A stretch of DNA of 64,000 nucleotides, taken from assembly GCA_014529385.2 (NCBI GenBank), contig CM043967.1, positions 134,172,682 through 134,236,681 of the forward strand. Reading direction: 5' to 3'. Below, one piece after another: positions 1 through 13,000 of this stretch; the stretch's first letter is position 1, and each line of letters starts with the position of its first letter. Source of the stretch: Adiantum capillus-veneris (lineage: Eukaryota; Streptophyta; Polypodiopsida; Polypodiales; Pteridaceae). A program made the position numbers and the translations under genes. The notes beneath the pieces were generated by a model. It made no database searches, was not told the DNA's origin, and saw only the letters and a list, made by a program, of their open reading frames with translations.

Positions 1-112
1 CATACCTTCTTCTCCCAACCACGATGTGGACTCTCTATTACGACTCTCATTTCATCCATTTTTGAGCATCAAGAGTCACGTATGACCTCCACTCACACCA
101 CGTGACATGGTC
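1..112 (+). pseudogene. 3' end of a LINE-like ORF (left arm copy)
   Basis: Read on the plus strand this segment encodes about 35 residues (SQPRCGLSITTLISSIFEHQ and following) ending in a stop near 112. It is the left-arm counterpart of the end of the minus-strand ORF at 29,471, which carries a zinc-binding motif typical of LINE C-termini. Only the tail is visible because the window starts here. Confidence 0.55.
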
Positions 113-157
113 ATTTGGTCCCATAGGTCATATTTGACCTCCGAGGATGATAATAGA

Positions 158-260
158 ACTATCTATCTATCTATCTATCCTCTCTCTATCTATCTATCTC
201 TCTCTATCTATTTATCTCTCTCTCTCTCTCTCTCCCTCTCTCCTCTTTTTCCTCTCTATC

Positions 261-302
<42 letters not shown>

Positions 303-379
303 TAGATATATATATCCCTCTTTATTTCACTCTCTCTCCCTCTTTCTCCTCTCTATCTCTATCTATCCCTCTTTCAAAA

Positions 380-423
<44 letters not shown>

Positions 424-428
424 ATATA
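158..428. repeat. CTAT/CT/TA microsatellite cluster
   Basis: Interrupted (CTAT)n, (CT)n and (TA)n tracts with a GATA stretch near 300. The right arm has the complementary cluster at 29,125-29,415. ORFs read through it are compositional artefacts. Confidence 0.95.
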
Positions 429-618
429 ACATTCACTACTCTAACAAACCTAACATTTCTAACATTTGCAAATCTAACAAGCCTAACAATGCAACAATTT
501 CCAAACAAGCGTCTCTTTTCTACAACACACAAAGAGACATTTCAACAACACAGTCATTCGGAAAATGAACGAGGTATGTCAAGATATCTCTACCTTTTTC
601 ATTTTTTTAGGTTCTATG

Positions 619-620
<2 letters not shown>

Positions 621-657
<37 letters not shown>

Positions 658-884
658 AGTAGAAAACAATAGGGAAAGATGGGGGAGGAGCATTGTTTTG
701 TTTTTACCTTTTGTTGTAGTGCGGTTGCCGGTTAGATTGAGCTTCCAATGACGAATGTGAAAAACCCCCTTCGATGAGCTCCTCCTTGACCCGAACGTGC
801 GTGTGTTTTTTTCTTTGTGTGTGTGTGTGTGTGTTGATGTTGTGTTTGAGATGGAGTAGGGAGAGAGGGTGTAGGGAGAGGGGG

Positions 885-926
<42 letters not shown>

Positions 927-971
927 TGATGGTTTGGGAGGTGGAGAGGGGAGGGGAAGGGGGCACGTGAG

Positions 972-1007
<36 letters not shown>
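621..1007. repeat. (GT)n tracts and two poly-G runs
   Basis: (GT)n occurs at 621-656 and again near 815-835. Nearly pure G runs occupy 886-925 and 975-1,007. Between the repeats, 700-800 matches the right arm at about 28,670-28,780 in inverted orientation (a WKLNLTGN-coding stretch followed by a GTAAA donor-like site on the minus strand), so a short exon of a divergent gene is possible. Proline-rich ORFs here are produced by the G tracts. Confidence 0.85.
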
Positions 1008-1496
1008 CTTGGAGAGGGAGAGATGGCGGAGAGGAAGGAGAGCAGGGTATGCCGCAAAAACACGGCATACTCTGCCCTCTCTCCTATTTTAGGCATTACT
1101 ACGGTTATTATCAGGTTTATTACCGCAACATTTACCATGAAATTATCACGTTTATGAACACGGATGGTCATTTCAAACGAATACATGTGAATCCGAGGTT
1201 GCAGGGAGGAGGGGGGTACAAACCACCCCCTTTACCCTTAGCTATCCATTATTCAATTTTTTAGTCTTTTGACTTTTTTATGAAGATTTATAATTTTTTT
1301 GGATATATTATTTTTTATTACTTTTAGATGTTTATTAATTTTATTTTCTAAGTTCTCTTTTAGTTAAAATAAAATTTAGCACTCATTGTTATTTATTCTC
1401 TTCGAACTTAACTTCATGGTTTTTTAAAATGGAATTTAGGGTTTGTCTAATTATCTATTTTTTAGGACACATGACTAAATAAACAATTTATCGCGT
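1008..1496. other. Arm sequence without a recognised gene
   Basis: 1,060-1,260 is shared with the right arm (28,320-28,500, inverted). 1,260-1,490 is AT-rich with no recognisable coding signal and probably represents the transposon leader or an intron before the first transposase exon. Confidence 0.5.
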
Positions 1497-4406
1497 GTGC
1501 AGGAAATTGACTGCCCGGATGATCGTGGTCCCCCTGGAGGCCCTGAGTGTGATCGTTGGCTCAAGGAAAAACTCCCTTGTCCTTGCACCAAGTGCAAAAC
1601 GGTAATCCCTGGCTTGAGGTGCATTGCATTGGAGCATACGGAGAGCGAAGGGTTTTGGCATCCTCCAAAAAGCGCTCAGAGAGATGAGAGGGCGACTCAC
1701 CGATCGCTTTATAAGGTGCCCCATTGGTTTTTGTTCGATGATGGTGCATCGGCGCGCAAGGTCGAACGGCAGAGGCAAGAGCTACTGGGCAATTTGGGTG
1801 CACCGCATGGTGATCCTCCCATTGGCTCTACTTCGGGAGATCCTATGGCGTCTCCATCACACTTTGAGATAGAGGATGAGAACATGTTCAACATGTGTGA
1901 TGAGTTAATAGCTCATGAACACGACGTGTGTGAGAAGGATTGTCAGCCCTGCACTCAACGGGCTGTGGAAACAAAGGATAGATTGATCGCGAGTGCCCAA
2001 ATACCTCTTTACGACGGTGCAGAGTACTCGATGCTCTGGGCATCGTTGGAAGTCCTCAACTTGCAAGAAAAATTTGGTTGGATTAATGCAAGTGTTGATG
2101 CACTACTTCTGTAAGTATGGATTGTGGCTTTTATATACTCTCCACTTGCTTTATGGTGCCATCTTCTAGCAATTGTACTAATATGTTTGTTTGTTGTAGT
2201 TTGGTGGACAAAATGTTTCCAAAAGGTCACCACATGCCTCTAGATCGTCGACGAGCGCTTGGAATGGAGTATGAGCATTTCCATGCATGCATGCATCAAC
2301 GATTGCATGCTATACCGCAATGAGCACGCACATGCTACCTCATGTCCCATGTGTAGGGAGGCACGATACAAGACCGGAGTGAGCGGGACGCACCTACTCC
2401 GCAAGGTATTGAGACATTTTCCATTAATTCCTTGCATCCAACACATGTTTAAAAGCATGTCTACCGTGCAACCATCACTAAAATGATGGAATGATGCATG
2501 TCCCTGCCGATTCACCTGCATGGAGGCACATAAAAACTCACTAGCCAGAGTTTGGGTTGGAGCCTCGACACTTGAGTCTTGGGCTAGCAAGTGATGGTGT
2601 CAACCCCTTTCGAGCTAAATCTACTTCATGGAGCACTTGGCCTGTGGTGATCATCAACTACAATATTCCACCAAGGGAGAAAACCAAGAAGGGCAATATA
2701 ATTCTTCCCTTCCTTTTGCCAGGGATGCACAAAGTGTCAAATATTGACATCTACCTTGACCCCCTCATTGAGGAGTTGGAGGAGTTATGGAGAGGTATTC
2801 CTGTTGTCAATGTCTCACTTGCAAAGGGGAGGAGAGAGGCCACTGTGAGGGGAATCCTTATGTAGACTATGAACAACTATCCTAGGCTTGGAGATATTTT
2901 TGGTAACCCTCTTTTCTCTATCTCTCTCTCTCTCTCTTTATCTTTCCCTCTCTCCCTTTAGTTCACTCATCTCTCTAAGGATATGATATTTATGCATGGT
3001 TGTCCACATCGGAGCACAATACATGTCCTACTTGCGGGCCATCGTTGGTGAAAGAGAAGCTTGATTCCTTGCACAAGGTAATTATCCCAACAACCAACGT
3101 TTCTTACCCCAAGGGCATAACAAGCACAAGGCTCCAACAAATGGGAAGACCCCTCTAAAGCTCACGATGGCAGATTGGGCAACCATTTGGGAATAGCACC
3201 GCAACAACAATCCAGCTCTGTGTCCTTCACCAAAAGGATGTCAAGGTATTCCATATTTTTAAGGTTTCCATATTGGAAGGACTTAAAAATACAACACCTC
3301 TTGGATCCCATGCACTTATTCAAGAATGTAGCCCAAACTCTATGGGACCACATTACTGGCAAGGACTCTTTGGGTGCGAGGAAGGATTTGAGGCTTCCAA
3401 AATATCTCCCCACCTTAACTACTCCTCGCCGTGTCCCAAATGGAAAGATTGTGATTCCTAAAGAACCATGGATGCTAGCCAAATAGGAATTAGACAAGGT
3501 GAAGAGTACCATTGCCTCTATTTGCACACCAACAGAATACATGAGATCGCTAAAGGGAGCTTTCACAAAAGAGAAGAAGGGTGGAAGCATTCAATTGTAT
3601 GGGTTGAAGTCCCATAATTCGCACAAGATGCTTCAGGTAATCTTCATACTCCCTATTCTATCTATAGTTTGTGTGTATGAATTTCACTCACTTTCCCTTC
3701 CCCTGAGTATGTGTATATGTCCGGAAAAGAAACTCAAGGACACTATTTTCAAACTAGGAGAGCTAGTAAGGTACACCACAAGACTCCACTAAACTACACC
3801 TTTTTTATGTACACAATAATTTCAACTAGCACTTAGTGTATCCTTGTTCTCTTTCTTGCAGATTTGTGAGCTCCAAGGAAATCGAAATAGATGATATCCC
3901 TACTGCTCATACACTTGCAATAGAAAGTGTGTGTGCCATTGAAGATGCATTTCCTCGATCAGTCCTTCTTAGTCAAATTCACCTCTTGGTTCATGTGGTA
4001 GAGGAGATCGTTATTGTGGAGTAGTGCACGCACGGTGGATGTTCTTCTTAGAGATGTTTTTAAATACTCTCAAAGATTTTATGCAGCAACGGTCTCAACT
4101 AGAGGCATGTATGGCCGAGAGGTGGATCGTTCAAGAGGCATTTGTTTACATAGCAGAGTATTTGGCACAAGTTGATCCTTCAATGCCTTGCATGTGTTCA
4201 GAAGAGGAAGATGTAAGGATGACTTCACACTTGCCAAGTGAGATGGACAACTACTTAAGATGGATAAGAATCGATCCTGAGTGGTCAATAACTTTTTCAT
4301 TCTCAATGCAGATATTATGACCAAGTGGATGGACTTGTGGACAGTGGCAAAGGCAAGGCGTTTGTAAGAGAGAGAAGCATGGAAACAAGCACATGGAGGA
4401 AGGAGG
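1497..4406 (+). pseudogene. CACTA (En/Spm-type) Tnp2 transposase, decayed, left arm
   Basis: A cut-and-paste transposase remnant. 1,497-2,111 encodes the transposase-associated domain with the CPCTKC motif. A GTAAGT donor at 2,112 and a TTGTAG acceptor at 2,199 bound a likely intron. 2,200-2,490 encodes a HACINDCMLYR motif and CPMC, split by a frameshift. 2,557-2,865 is the Transposase_21 core (LSLGLASDGVNPF, LPFLLPG, IDIYLDPLIEELEELW). 3,175-3,640 continues with FPYWKDLKIQHLLDPMH and GLKSHNSHKML. 3,836-4,320 holds DUF4218-type pieces (RWMFFLEMFLNTLKDF, AERWIVQEAF). Several stops and frame changes break it. The gene is interrupted at 4,406 by a Copia element; its DUF4216 tail resumes after 21,058. 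Family assignment is firm; activity is not expected. Confidence 0.88.
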
Positions 4407-4598
4407 TATTGGGGTATAAAGCCCAATGTGGTCGCCCAGGTAAGTGGGAGGGCCGCCAAGTATGTACACATATTCTTTTGTAAAAACCTAATAAGAACTC
4501 ACTATGCTCTACACATTACAGTAGAGCGAGTTCACCATATTGTTGTGCTCTTCTTCTCGCACTCTCTCTCGCGTCGCACTTCCGCTCGTACTCCTTCA
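4407..4598 (+). repeat. Copia 5' LTR (192 bp)
   Basis: It aligns end to end with 20,862-21,053. The end is ..CTCCTTCA. The first bases are TATTGG where the partner has TGTTGG, so the terminal TG has mutated to TA. Confidence 0.93.
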
Positions 4599-4600
4599 AC

Positions 4601-4612
4601 TGGTATCAAAGC
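4601..4612 (+). other. Copia primer-binding site
   Basis: TGGTATCAAAGC lies two bases after the LTR. It matches the usual plant initiator-methionine tRNA primer site TGGTATCAGAGC with one mismatch. Confidence 0.9.
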
Positions 4613-5695
4613 TACGATCGAGGCTCAGGGTAGCATTGCAGGAGGCTAGAGCCACCAGCTCAGATTGGAGTGAAATACGACAGGCGAAGACACGGCCCCA
4701 AATCCTGTGGGTAAGCTCGAAGGGCTAGGTGTTCTCAGAATTTCATTCTGAGGTCATCTCGGCCACCGTTCGACTTCGACAAAGGTCTGCGCATGCCATT
4801 TTCGACTACGTGGTCTCAGCGCGTGCAGATCCGACTCTGCAAATTTGGGGTTTTCGGCTTACGACTGCAGGTGCTGAGGATATTGACACTCCCAGAGTGT
4901 TGATTTGTGGCTGTCTACACATCGAAGGACGGCTCACAGTTCTTGGAGGCGTGTCACATACGATGCAGGCGCATCTACACACAGACTGTAGGCGACATCC
5001 ACTAGTTCATCAGGTAGCTTGTGTTTGCTGCTTGATATTCCAGATTTCATCCTGACATTGCAGGTACTTCCACATGGGATGTATTGTCAGAGATGATGTA
5101 TGTTTGTTGAGGGTTTGCTGGCTGTGAGTCACGCAGCAAACAACCGCCGCAGCGGTTACTGTATATAGTGGAAAATTTGTGGATGTATGAATTTGTGGGA
5201 AGTCTATGTACTGTCAGATTTACTGTAGCCTTTGTTGAGGGTCGAGTGAGGTTTTATTGAGCTGGGGGATTCTCGAATGTTGAGATCCTTTCGGTGATAC
5301 AGGTCTTGGAGCGATCCCTCGAGCACCCTTAGATAGGCAGCTAGGATGTATTGACTGTGAGTTAGACAGTTGGGATTGCATCTTTTCTTTACTGCCGTTG
5401 AGGCATTGTCACAGTCTATGATTACAGGACAGTGACAGGACAGTGAGAGACAGTACAGGTGCACAACAGGTTTACCCGCAGCTTACAATGTAGAAGAGAC
5501 AGTGTTTTTTGAGCTGTTTTTTGGTCTGTTTTTAGTACACCAAAGCCATTTTACAAAGGATACTCTGCCAAAATTTCTGCAGAATCTGAAGCTTTCTTGG
5601 TTCATTTGACAGGTTGATATTGGTTCAGAGGTCAATTTACAGGGGAAACTCTGCCGAATTTTTCCCAGGAAAGTAAACCACTGTGAAGCGTAGCT
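4613..5695 (+). other. Copia leader, no gene seen
   Basis: This stretch runs from the primer-binding site to the gag start. Open frames are short and unlike known proteins. It presumably holds packaging signals, which I cannot identify. Confidence 0.5.
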
Positions 5696-8283
5696 ATGGC
5701 TGGATCACAGGACACTACTCTTTACAATATCAAGAAGATGGATGGAACCAAGTTCCCATTGTGGAAGAAGCAGATTTGGCACGTGTTGGTACAAAAGAAG
5801 CAGATAAAACCTATAAAGCTCAAGGGGATAAAACCAGAAGATATGGACGAAGATGAATGGAGCGAAATGGATGAATTGGAACTTTCTACCATTATGCTGA
5901 CTTTGGCAGAAAGCGTTTACTTCAATGTAGCAGACGAGATGTCGGCTTATCAAGCATGGTTAAAGCTGAGTGATCTTTATGAGAAGCAGAGTGCATCTTC
6001 ATAGTTATACTGGCTTAAGAAGCTTGTTGACTTGAAGATGAAAGAAGGGACACCTATGTCCAATCATCTGAATGAATTCAACACAATCTATAGTCAGTTG
6101 TCAGCTCAAAGTGTCAAGTTTGATGAACCTGTTAGAGCTATGCTCCTGTTGATCACATTTCCGGAAAGTTGGGACACTTTTCGCACAGCTTTGAGTAATT
6201 CTGCACCTCCAGATGGTTTGAACATAGCAGGTGTAGAAGGAAGTCTGCTTACTGAAGAAACCAATAGAAAGACAATGGACAAAGGCAAAGGAACAGCCTT
6301 AGTTGTCAGGGGAAGAACCAAAGAAAATTACAAAGGTGGAAAGAGGAATCAGTCTCGTAGCAAGTCCCGCAGTGCTAAAGGCAAGAGTGACATAGAATGC
6401 TACCATTGTGGCAAGAAGGGTCACATGAAAAGAGACTGTAGAGAATGGAAAGCAGAAAAAGGCAAAGAGAAAGCTGAAGACCATGGTGAGAAGAACAAGT
6501 CCTCAGTGAAGATTCAAGAAATAAATGTGACAAACACTGTTGCAGAGGATGACAGTCCAGTGTCAGGAGACATCTACTTCTTGAAGAATACAATGGACTC
6601 AGCTCTTCTTACAGCATCTGATGGAAATGCACTGAGTGACTGGATTATAGACTCAGGGGCATCACTTCATGTGTCTCCAAACAACGAGTGGTTTACTTCT
6701 TATGTGACCACTAAAGATCATGTTCGGCTAGGCAATGGGCAGACATGTGAGATCTTAGGTGTTGGAGATGTTCAATTGAAGTTTCAGAATGGCTCTTCTT
6801 TCACACTGAAGAATGTGAGATATGTTCCCGCAATTACAAAGAGCTTGATCAGCACAGGTTTACTTGATGATGCTGGCTACGTCACCACTTTTGGACAGAA
6901 CATGTGGAAGATATCCAAAGGTTCTATGACAGTAGCACATGGAGTAAAGTCTGGAGGACTTTACATGATTTATGTATCAAATGTCTCTAAAAATGTAATC
7001 AATGTAACCGAGCATCCGAACGTTTCTTTGTGGCATAGCCGGTTAGGACATATGTCCAAGAAGGGAATGGAAATCTTGTCTCGTTCTGGTTATTTGCCTG
7101 GCTTTTCATTTAATGATTTTGAATTCTATGAAAATTGTCTGTATGGTAAGCAAACACAACAGCCACATAAGCATAGAAGCAGTAGAAGAGATAAACAGTT
7201 GGCACTTGTTCATAGTGATTTGTGTGGACCTATGCGTAACCTATCTCTAGGGGGAGCTTCTTACTTTATGACATTTATAGATGATTACTCGAAGAAAGTA
7301 TGGGTTTACTTTATCAAGCACAAGGATGAAGCGTTTAGTGTTTTCAAAACGTTTGTGACACTTGTGGAGAATCAGAGTGGCAAGAAGCTTAAACGCTTAC
7401 GCACTGACAATGGTGGAGAGTATGTTTCAAAGGCCTTTCACGACTTTTGTAAGTCAAAAGGTATAAAACATGAACTTACTGCTCCTTACAATCCTCCTCA
7501 AAATGGTGTTACTGAGAGGATGAATAGGACCATACAAGAGAAGGTCAGAAGTATGTTGTCTAATGCACAACTGCCAAATGGGTTTTGGGCTGAAGCTGTA
7601 TCAACAGTTGTTCATCTTGTAAATAGATCTCCTAGCAAGGTTTTGCAGAAGAATTCAGTGCCAGAGATGGTATGGTCAGGCAAAATGCCCTCATACAAGC
7701 ATCTCAGAGTCTTTGGCTGTGAGGCATATACTCACGTTCCAAAGGAATTTAGGAACAAACTTGAGCCAAAGAGTAGACAGTGCATCTTTCTAGTCTATGG
7801 TAGTTCTCGTGAGATGGGGTACAGACTTTGGGATCCCGAATCCAGAAAGGTTGTCCGCAGCAATGATGTTCACTTTAATGAATCCAAATATCATTCTAAA
7901 CCAGAGAGGGTTGAGGAGATTAGAAGAGTTGTCTTCCAAGAAGATGGACCTGCACGTGCAAGACAAAATGTCAGGGCTCAAGAGGAGCAAGGACAGGATA
8001 GAGTGGAACCACAGGTTGTGGCTGAGCCTGAGCCACCTATTGTGCGTAGATCTGGACGTGTCACGGGACCTCCTGATAGGTTTGTTCCATCTATGAATTA
8101 TGTCATGTTGACTGATTGCAATGAGCCTTCATGTTACAAGGAAGCAGTGCAAATGAAGGACTCCGGGAATTGGCAATTGGCCATGCAGTCAGAGATGAAA
8201 GCTCTACATAAAAACAACGCATGGAAGCTAGTTAAATTACCACAGGCAAAAAGGCTCTACCTGGTAAATGGGTTTATAGGTAT
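5696..8283 (+). pseudogene. Copia gag-protease-integrase and start of RT
   Basis: Gag begins at ATG 5,696 (MAGSQDTTLYNIKKMDG). An in-frame TAG at 6,002-6,004 interrupts it, after which the same frame stays open to the nested insertion. Visible domains are UBN2-like gag, a CCHC zinc knuckle CYHCGKKGHMKRDC (about 6,398), aspartic protease WIIDSGAS (about 6,645), GAG-pre-integrase SLWHSRLGHMSKKG (about 7,025), and the integrase core HSDLCGPM..FIDDYS..RTDNGGEY..NGVTERMN (about 7,200-7,540). The first RT residues (SEMKALHKNNAWKLVKLP) follow and a 1-base loss near 8,242 shifts the frame. At 8,284 the Gypsy element enters; the RT resumes at 18,818. Confidence 0.93.
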
Positions 8284-8545
8284 TGAGGCGGTCCGGGGCG
8301 GGCAACAAGAAGAGTGGCCTCTAGACACCCTTCAAGGCTCCCGTGCTGCTCAATGGGGCTGGGGCACAACACAGCACAAACCAAAACAACAAACCCACCG
8401 CCAAATCCCAACTACACAAGGGGCACCACCTAGTTTAAGAGCGAACTAGGACGCAAAAGAGGAGAATCGTTAGAGCAACCCACAAACAAGCAAGGAATTT
8501 ACACTAACCCTAACACCAATGGAATACTCTCACACACTAAAACAC

Positions 8546-8576
<31 letters not shown>

Positions 8577-10058
8577 TTAGTGCTCGGGCTGCTTTGAAAC
8601 GTATCGACAATGATCAAGCAAACACAACTATATATTTAAGAAAGAGAGAGAAAGGGGGAGGGGGTGCTTGTTGCATTAATACCTTCTTACAAATCTGTCA
8701 TGACAAATCAAAGTGAGATTAGTACTTGTTCAACATAGCTTGCGTAAATTTCACCACAACACATCACAAGAAAAGCCACCCCAATCACTGTCTTAAGGCC
8801 AGGGGAGTCCTCTCCACCCTGTCGCCCTCTTACAGTATGTGGGATTTATGGCTAGATTGATGACAACACCAGAGACAAGCTATCAAGAACTTAACAAAAA
8901 AAAACACCAAGACACTTACGCATCATTGTTGTCCATTACTTCACGTTGGAAGGGAGACAAAGTATCCAAGCTTAGTCCAAATCCACCCTCCTTGATTCAA
9001 CGAATGTTGGGCTTACACTAGTAGGAGAAATGATAGATTTCCTACTCTCAATTGAATGATCACTCTCTCTCTTACAATGGCATAGATTTCCCTTGCTAAT
9101 CCCCTATTACAACACATGCACATGCATAAGACAATGAGCTTCCACTCAAGAGCTCCTTCTAGAGAGGTTGAGCTTGGCTTCTCAAGCTATAGCTTAGTGC
9201 TCTTGCTTATGGCTCCCCCCTTTGTTGAATTTGTACAATGCATCCAAGAGTGAGCCCCTCCTTTGTCATATTATAATACAAAGCATTCAAGTTGCCCTTG
9301 ACCCATGCATGGAGGAGGATTATTGGTGAAATAAGAAATATATACATGGTGGGACTAGTGTATGGACTATTCATGGACTTTAGCTCAATGAGCACATGGT
9401 GTTAGAATAATGAGTAAAAATAATAATAAAAATATGGAGGAGTTATGGATATGGAAAGATATTGGAATCATATGATATGGTCCCTCCTTGAATTATTTTG
9501 GGTGAAAGAGGAAAAGGTATGCAAGTAAATAATATAATAAAAGTAACCAATGAGTAGAAATCAATTTTTTGTTTTCACGAGGGTGAGGGTGAAAATGTGG
9601 GAGTGATTTGTATAAAGGAAAAATATGAGGTTAGAGTATGTACATATTGGCAAAAAATAAATTAAAAAAAAATAATATATATATATATATAATTATGGTG
9701 TAAGAGGATGAAAGAAGGTGTACATAGGTTTAATAAAACACACACCTAAGTAGAAATATTTAAATAAAATACCAAAATTTAAAAAAAATCCCTATATTTA
9801 GGCCATATATACAATGAAATATTTACACACAAAGAGGCCATAATATACTTTTATTTTTTTATTTTTTTTATTTTTTTTGGCTCACCTAGCCCAGTGACTA
9901 GCTAGCTGAGGGTTTCTAAGAAGATATGGGAAAAGTCCCGTGACTCACGCACGCCTATGTACAGTGAAATGGTAGGGATAGCCACAGTGTTTGGGTGATT
10001 TTGGTAGGGTGAGGTAACTCACTGTGGCAATTACAAAGAGCCGAAAAAACGGCTATCA
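8284..10058 (-). repeat. Gypsy left LTR (3' LTR of the minus-strand element)
   Basis: It begins TGAGGCGGTCC and ends ACGGCTATCA on the plus strand, and aligns with 17,029-18,817 throughout. It includes a GA microsatellite (about 8,548-8,577) and an A/T-rich part near 9,660-9,690. Short ORFs inside occur in both LTRs and do not look coding. Confidence 0.95.
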
Positions 10059-10073
10059 TTAGCCCTCCCCCTG
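10059..10073 (-). other. Gypsy polypurine tract
   Basis: On the minus strand AGGGGGAGGGCTAA immediately precedes the LTR start TGATAGCC, the expected primer for plus-strand DNA synthesis. Confidence 0.85.
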
Positions 10074-10086
10074 GATGATGGTATAT

Positions 10087-13000
10087 TCATGTACCATCAT
10101 AGAGCATCTTTTCCAAAGAGAGTGCTTCAGAGTCCTTGACGAGATCTTCATTGCTTGGCCCCTCAGAATTTTGGCTGGAGTTATACTCATGCTTCATGTA
10201 ACAATACTTACATAAGACAGCGGCCTTTGGACAGATCTTTGGTAGATCCTTTGGTAGAAGGCGACTCAAATAGGGCTTCAAGCGATACCCGTTTACTTTC
10301 CTGGAGTGCTCTTTACCATTCAAGTCCATAAGCTGATAGTAACTTGAATTGAAAGCCTTCTTGACTATGTATGGCCCTTGCCATCTTGTTTCAAACTTGG
10401 CATCAAAACGATTGTCAAGTCGATTGTCATACCTTAGTAGAAGCTCTCCTTCCTTGATGCCTTTGTCCTTCAGTTTCTTGTCGTGCGTTTCTTTCGCTTG
10501 TGTGGCTTTCCTCTTGTAGCACTCATATGCTGCTTCTCTTTTCCACTCAAGCTCCACTAACGTAAGAAGTCGATCCATCCATACCTCTTGATCATCTTGT
10601 GCTCCTTTGCCATGAAGTCGCATTGTTGGAATGTTGAGCTCGATAGGCTGCAAAGCCTCTTGACCATAGACCAAGTGAAATGGTGTGAACTCCATGGCTT
10701 CCCTATATGTGGTTCGATATGCCCACAAGGCACCATCCAAGAAGTCATCCCATAATTTTGTCTTGTTTTGCACCATCTTTCTAATGATTCCTGCAATGAC
10801 ACCATTAGCCTTCTCCACCAAACCATTTGACTATGGGTAGTATGGTGTGCTATGACGATGTAGAATGTGAAGCTCTTCACAAACTTCTGTGAGCAATCCT
10901 TTTCTAAACCCTGGACCATTATCAGAAACAATCTCCAAAGGTGTGCCAAATCTACAACAAATGTGAGTGTAGACGAATTTGCTCACTGTCTTCTCATTTA
11001 CCTTTGCCACACTTTGTGCTTCCACCCACCTAGTCATATAGTCTACAGCCACTAGAATGTAGAGTTTACCATTTTTTGTCCTAGGCAGAGGACCCATAGC
11101 ATCAATGCCCCACTTTTCAAAGGGTCCATTTGCAAGCACTATTTGCCTCGGGCCATGCACCAACCTTCTATTTCCATTTATCTGACAAGTGTGACAGCTT
11201 TTACACCAATGTTGAACATCCACATGCAAACTTGGCCAAACATACCCCGAAAGCAAAATCTTCTTCACAGTTAATTCTTGGGCAAAATGACCACCACATG
11301 CCTCTTCATGCAAACCTTTTAGAATGGCTGGAATTTCCTTGATAGTTGGTACTCGTCTGCACACTTGATCCTTCCCTCTTTGATAGAGGGAGCCTTCTAG
11401 GAAGAGATATACGCTTGCCTTCTTCATGAGTCTCCTCTTCTGAGCTTTTGTGAAGTCTGGTGGAAACTCACCCTCCAAAATGTAGCCAATGATGGGAGCC
11501 AATGACTCCAATCCATGGTACCTCGGTTGCTTCACAGCAGCCGCCACCATGATGACCTGCACTTCTTTCTTTACACATGCAACGGCTTGTTGTGCAAGTA
11601 AATCAGCATCTTCATTCTGTTTCCTAGGAATATGATATAGTTGCACTTCTTCAAATTCATTAAACAATCTACGAATGGAATGAAATTTTGTCCGTAAGCT
11701 CTCATTCTTGCATGCCCAAATGCCTAAAATCTGTTTAACAATGAGAAGTGCATCTCCCTTTACCATGAGGCGTTGTATCCCTTGGCCAATGCACATCTTC
11801 AAACCATGAAGTAGAGTGTCATATTCTGCTTCATTGTTGCTAGCTGAACTTGGTAGATTGAACTTCTCTTTCATGACCACCTCTCCACTTGGGTTGAGCA
11901 ACACTAGCCCTCCCCCTGCTTTTCCCGTGGCTCGACGAAAAGCTCCATCAAAGAACAAATTAAAAGCATTAGGAATACTTTTTGGTGGTGGAAATAGTAG
12001 GGTCTTTACTTCAGGCACCTTAATTTCCTTTTCGTGCACCCTATAAGTGAGAATCCCTGCCAATTGTGCACGCACACTATCTTCTACCTTGAAAGAGTAT
12101 TGAAACTCTTGCAACTCCATAATCCACTTTGAGATCCTAGTACTAAGATTCATTTGAGATGACACCCAAGGGAACAAATTTTCTGCAGTGAGAATTACAA
12201 AAGGTTTTGGTAGCAAGTAGGATCTGAACTTTCTCACCGCAAACATGAGAGAAAGCATCATGAGTTCTGCTTCTGTGTAGTCTCTCTCCAAAGCATTCAT
12301 GACCCTACTAGCAAAGTAGATGGGTCGCATCCTTGTACTGTGGGGATCTTGTTGTAGCAACACAGCACCAATTGTTTCTTTCCCAGCACTAGAGCTAACA
12401 AAGAATGTGTACTCCCAACAAGGAGGCATGAGTGTTGGTAGCTCTGACAAAATGACTTTAATGTTACAAAAGTACTCTTCAAGCTCATCAGACCATGCAA
12501 ATTCTACTTGTTGTGTCAACTTTTGCAAAGGGTGAAGTAACTCCGAGGCTAAGTGAATGAAGCGTGACATATACTTCACCTTTTGAATGAATGAGATGAC
12601 CTCCTTAAGACTCTTGGGTGATGGTAGCTCAATAAGAGCCTTTGCCTTCGAAGGATCCACTTCAATGCCTTTGTAAGAAACTTTATGACCAAGCAAGATT
12701 ACTTCATCCTCACCTATATGGCACTTGTCGGGGTTGAGTTGACCTCCCATGTCGTAGAGCTTCTTTAAACCTTCTTCTACCCTTTGTAGATGCAATGATT
12801 TTGAGCTATAAATACAGAAATCATCAATGAACACCCTAACTGACTTTCCAAAGAATGCTTGAAACACCATATTCATGAAACGTTGGAATGTTGCAGGAGC
12901 ATTTGTCAGACCAAATGGCATGACTCTAAAAGCATAACAACCCCAAGGAGTGATAAAGGTTGTTTTCAATTGATCCTCCAGTGCAATCCCTATTTGAAAG

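Noticed and set aside
607-1186. Proline-rich ORFs on the minus strand
   Set aside because: They are produced by poly-G and GT runs; frames overlap and the right-arm counterpart does not preserve them.
8839-9021. Short ORFs within the Gypsy LTRs (also 17,584-17,766)
   Set aside because: Same sequence in both LTRs because they are duplicates; no domain or coding bias seen.
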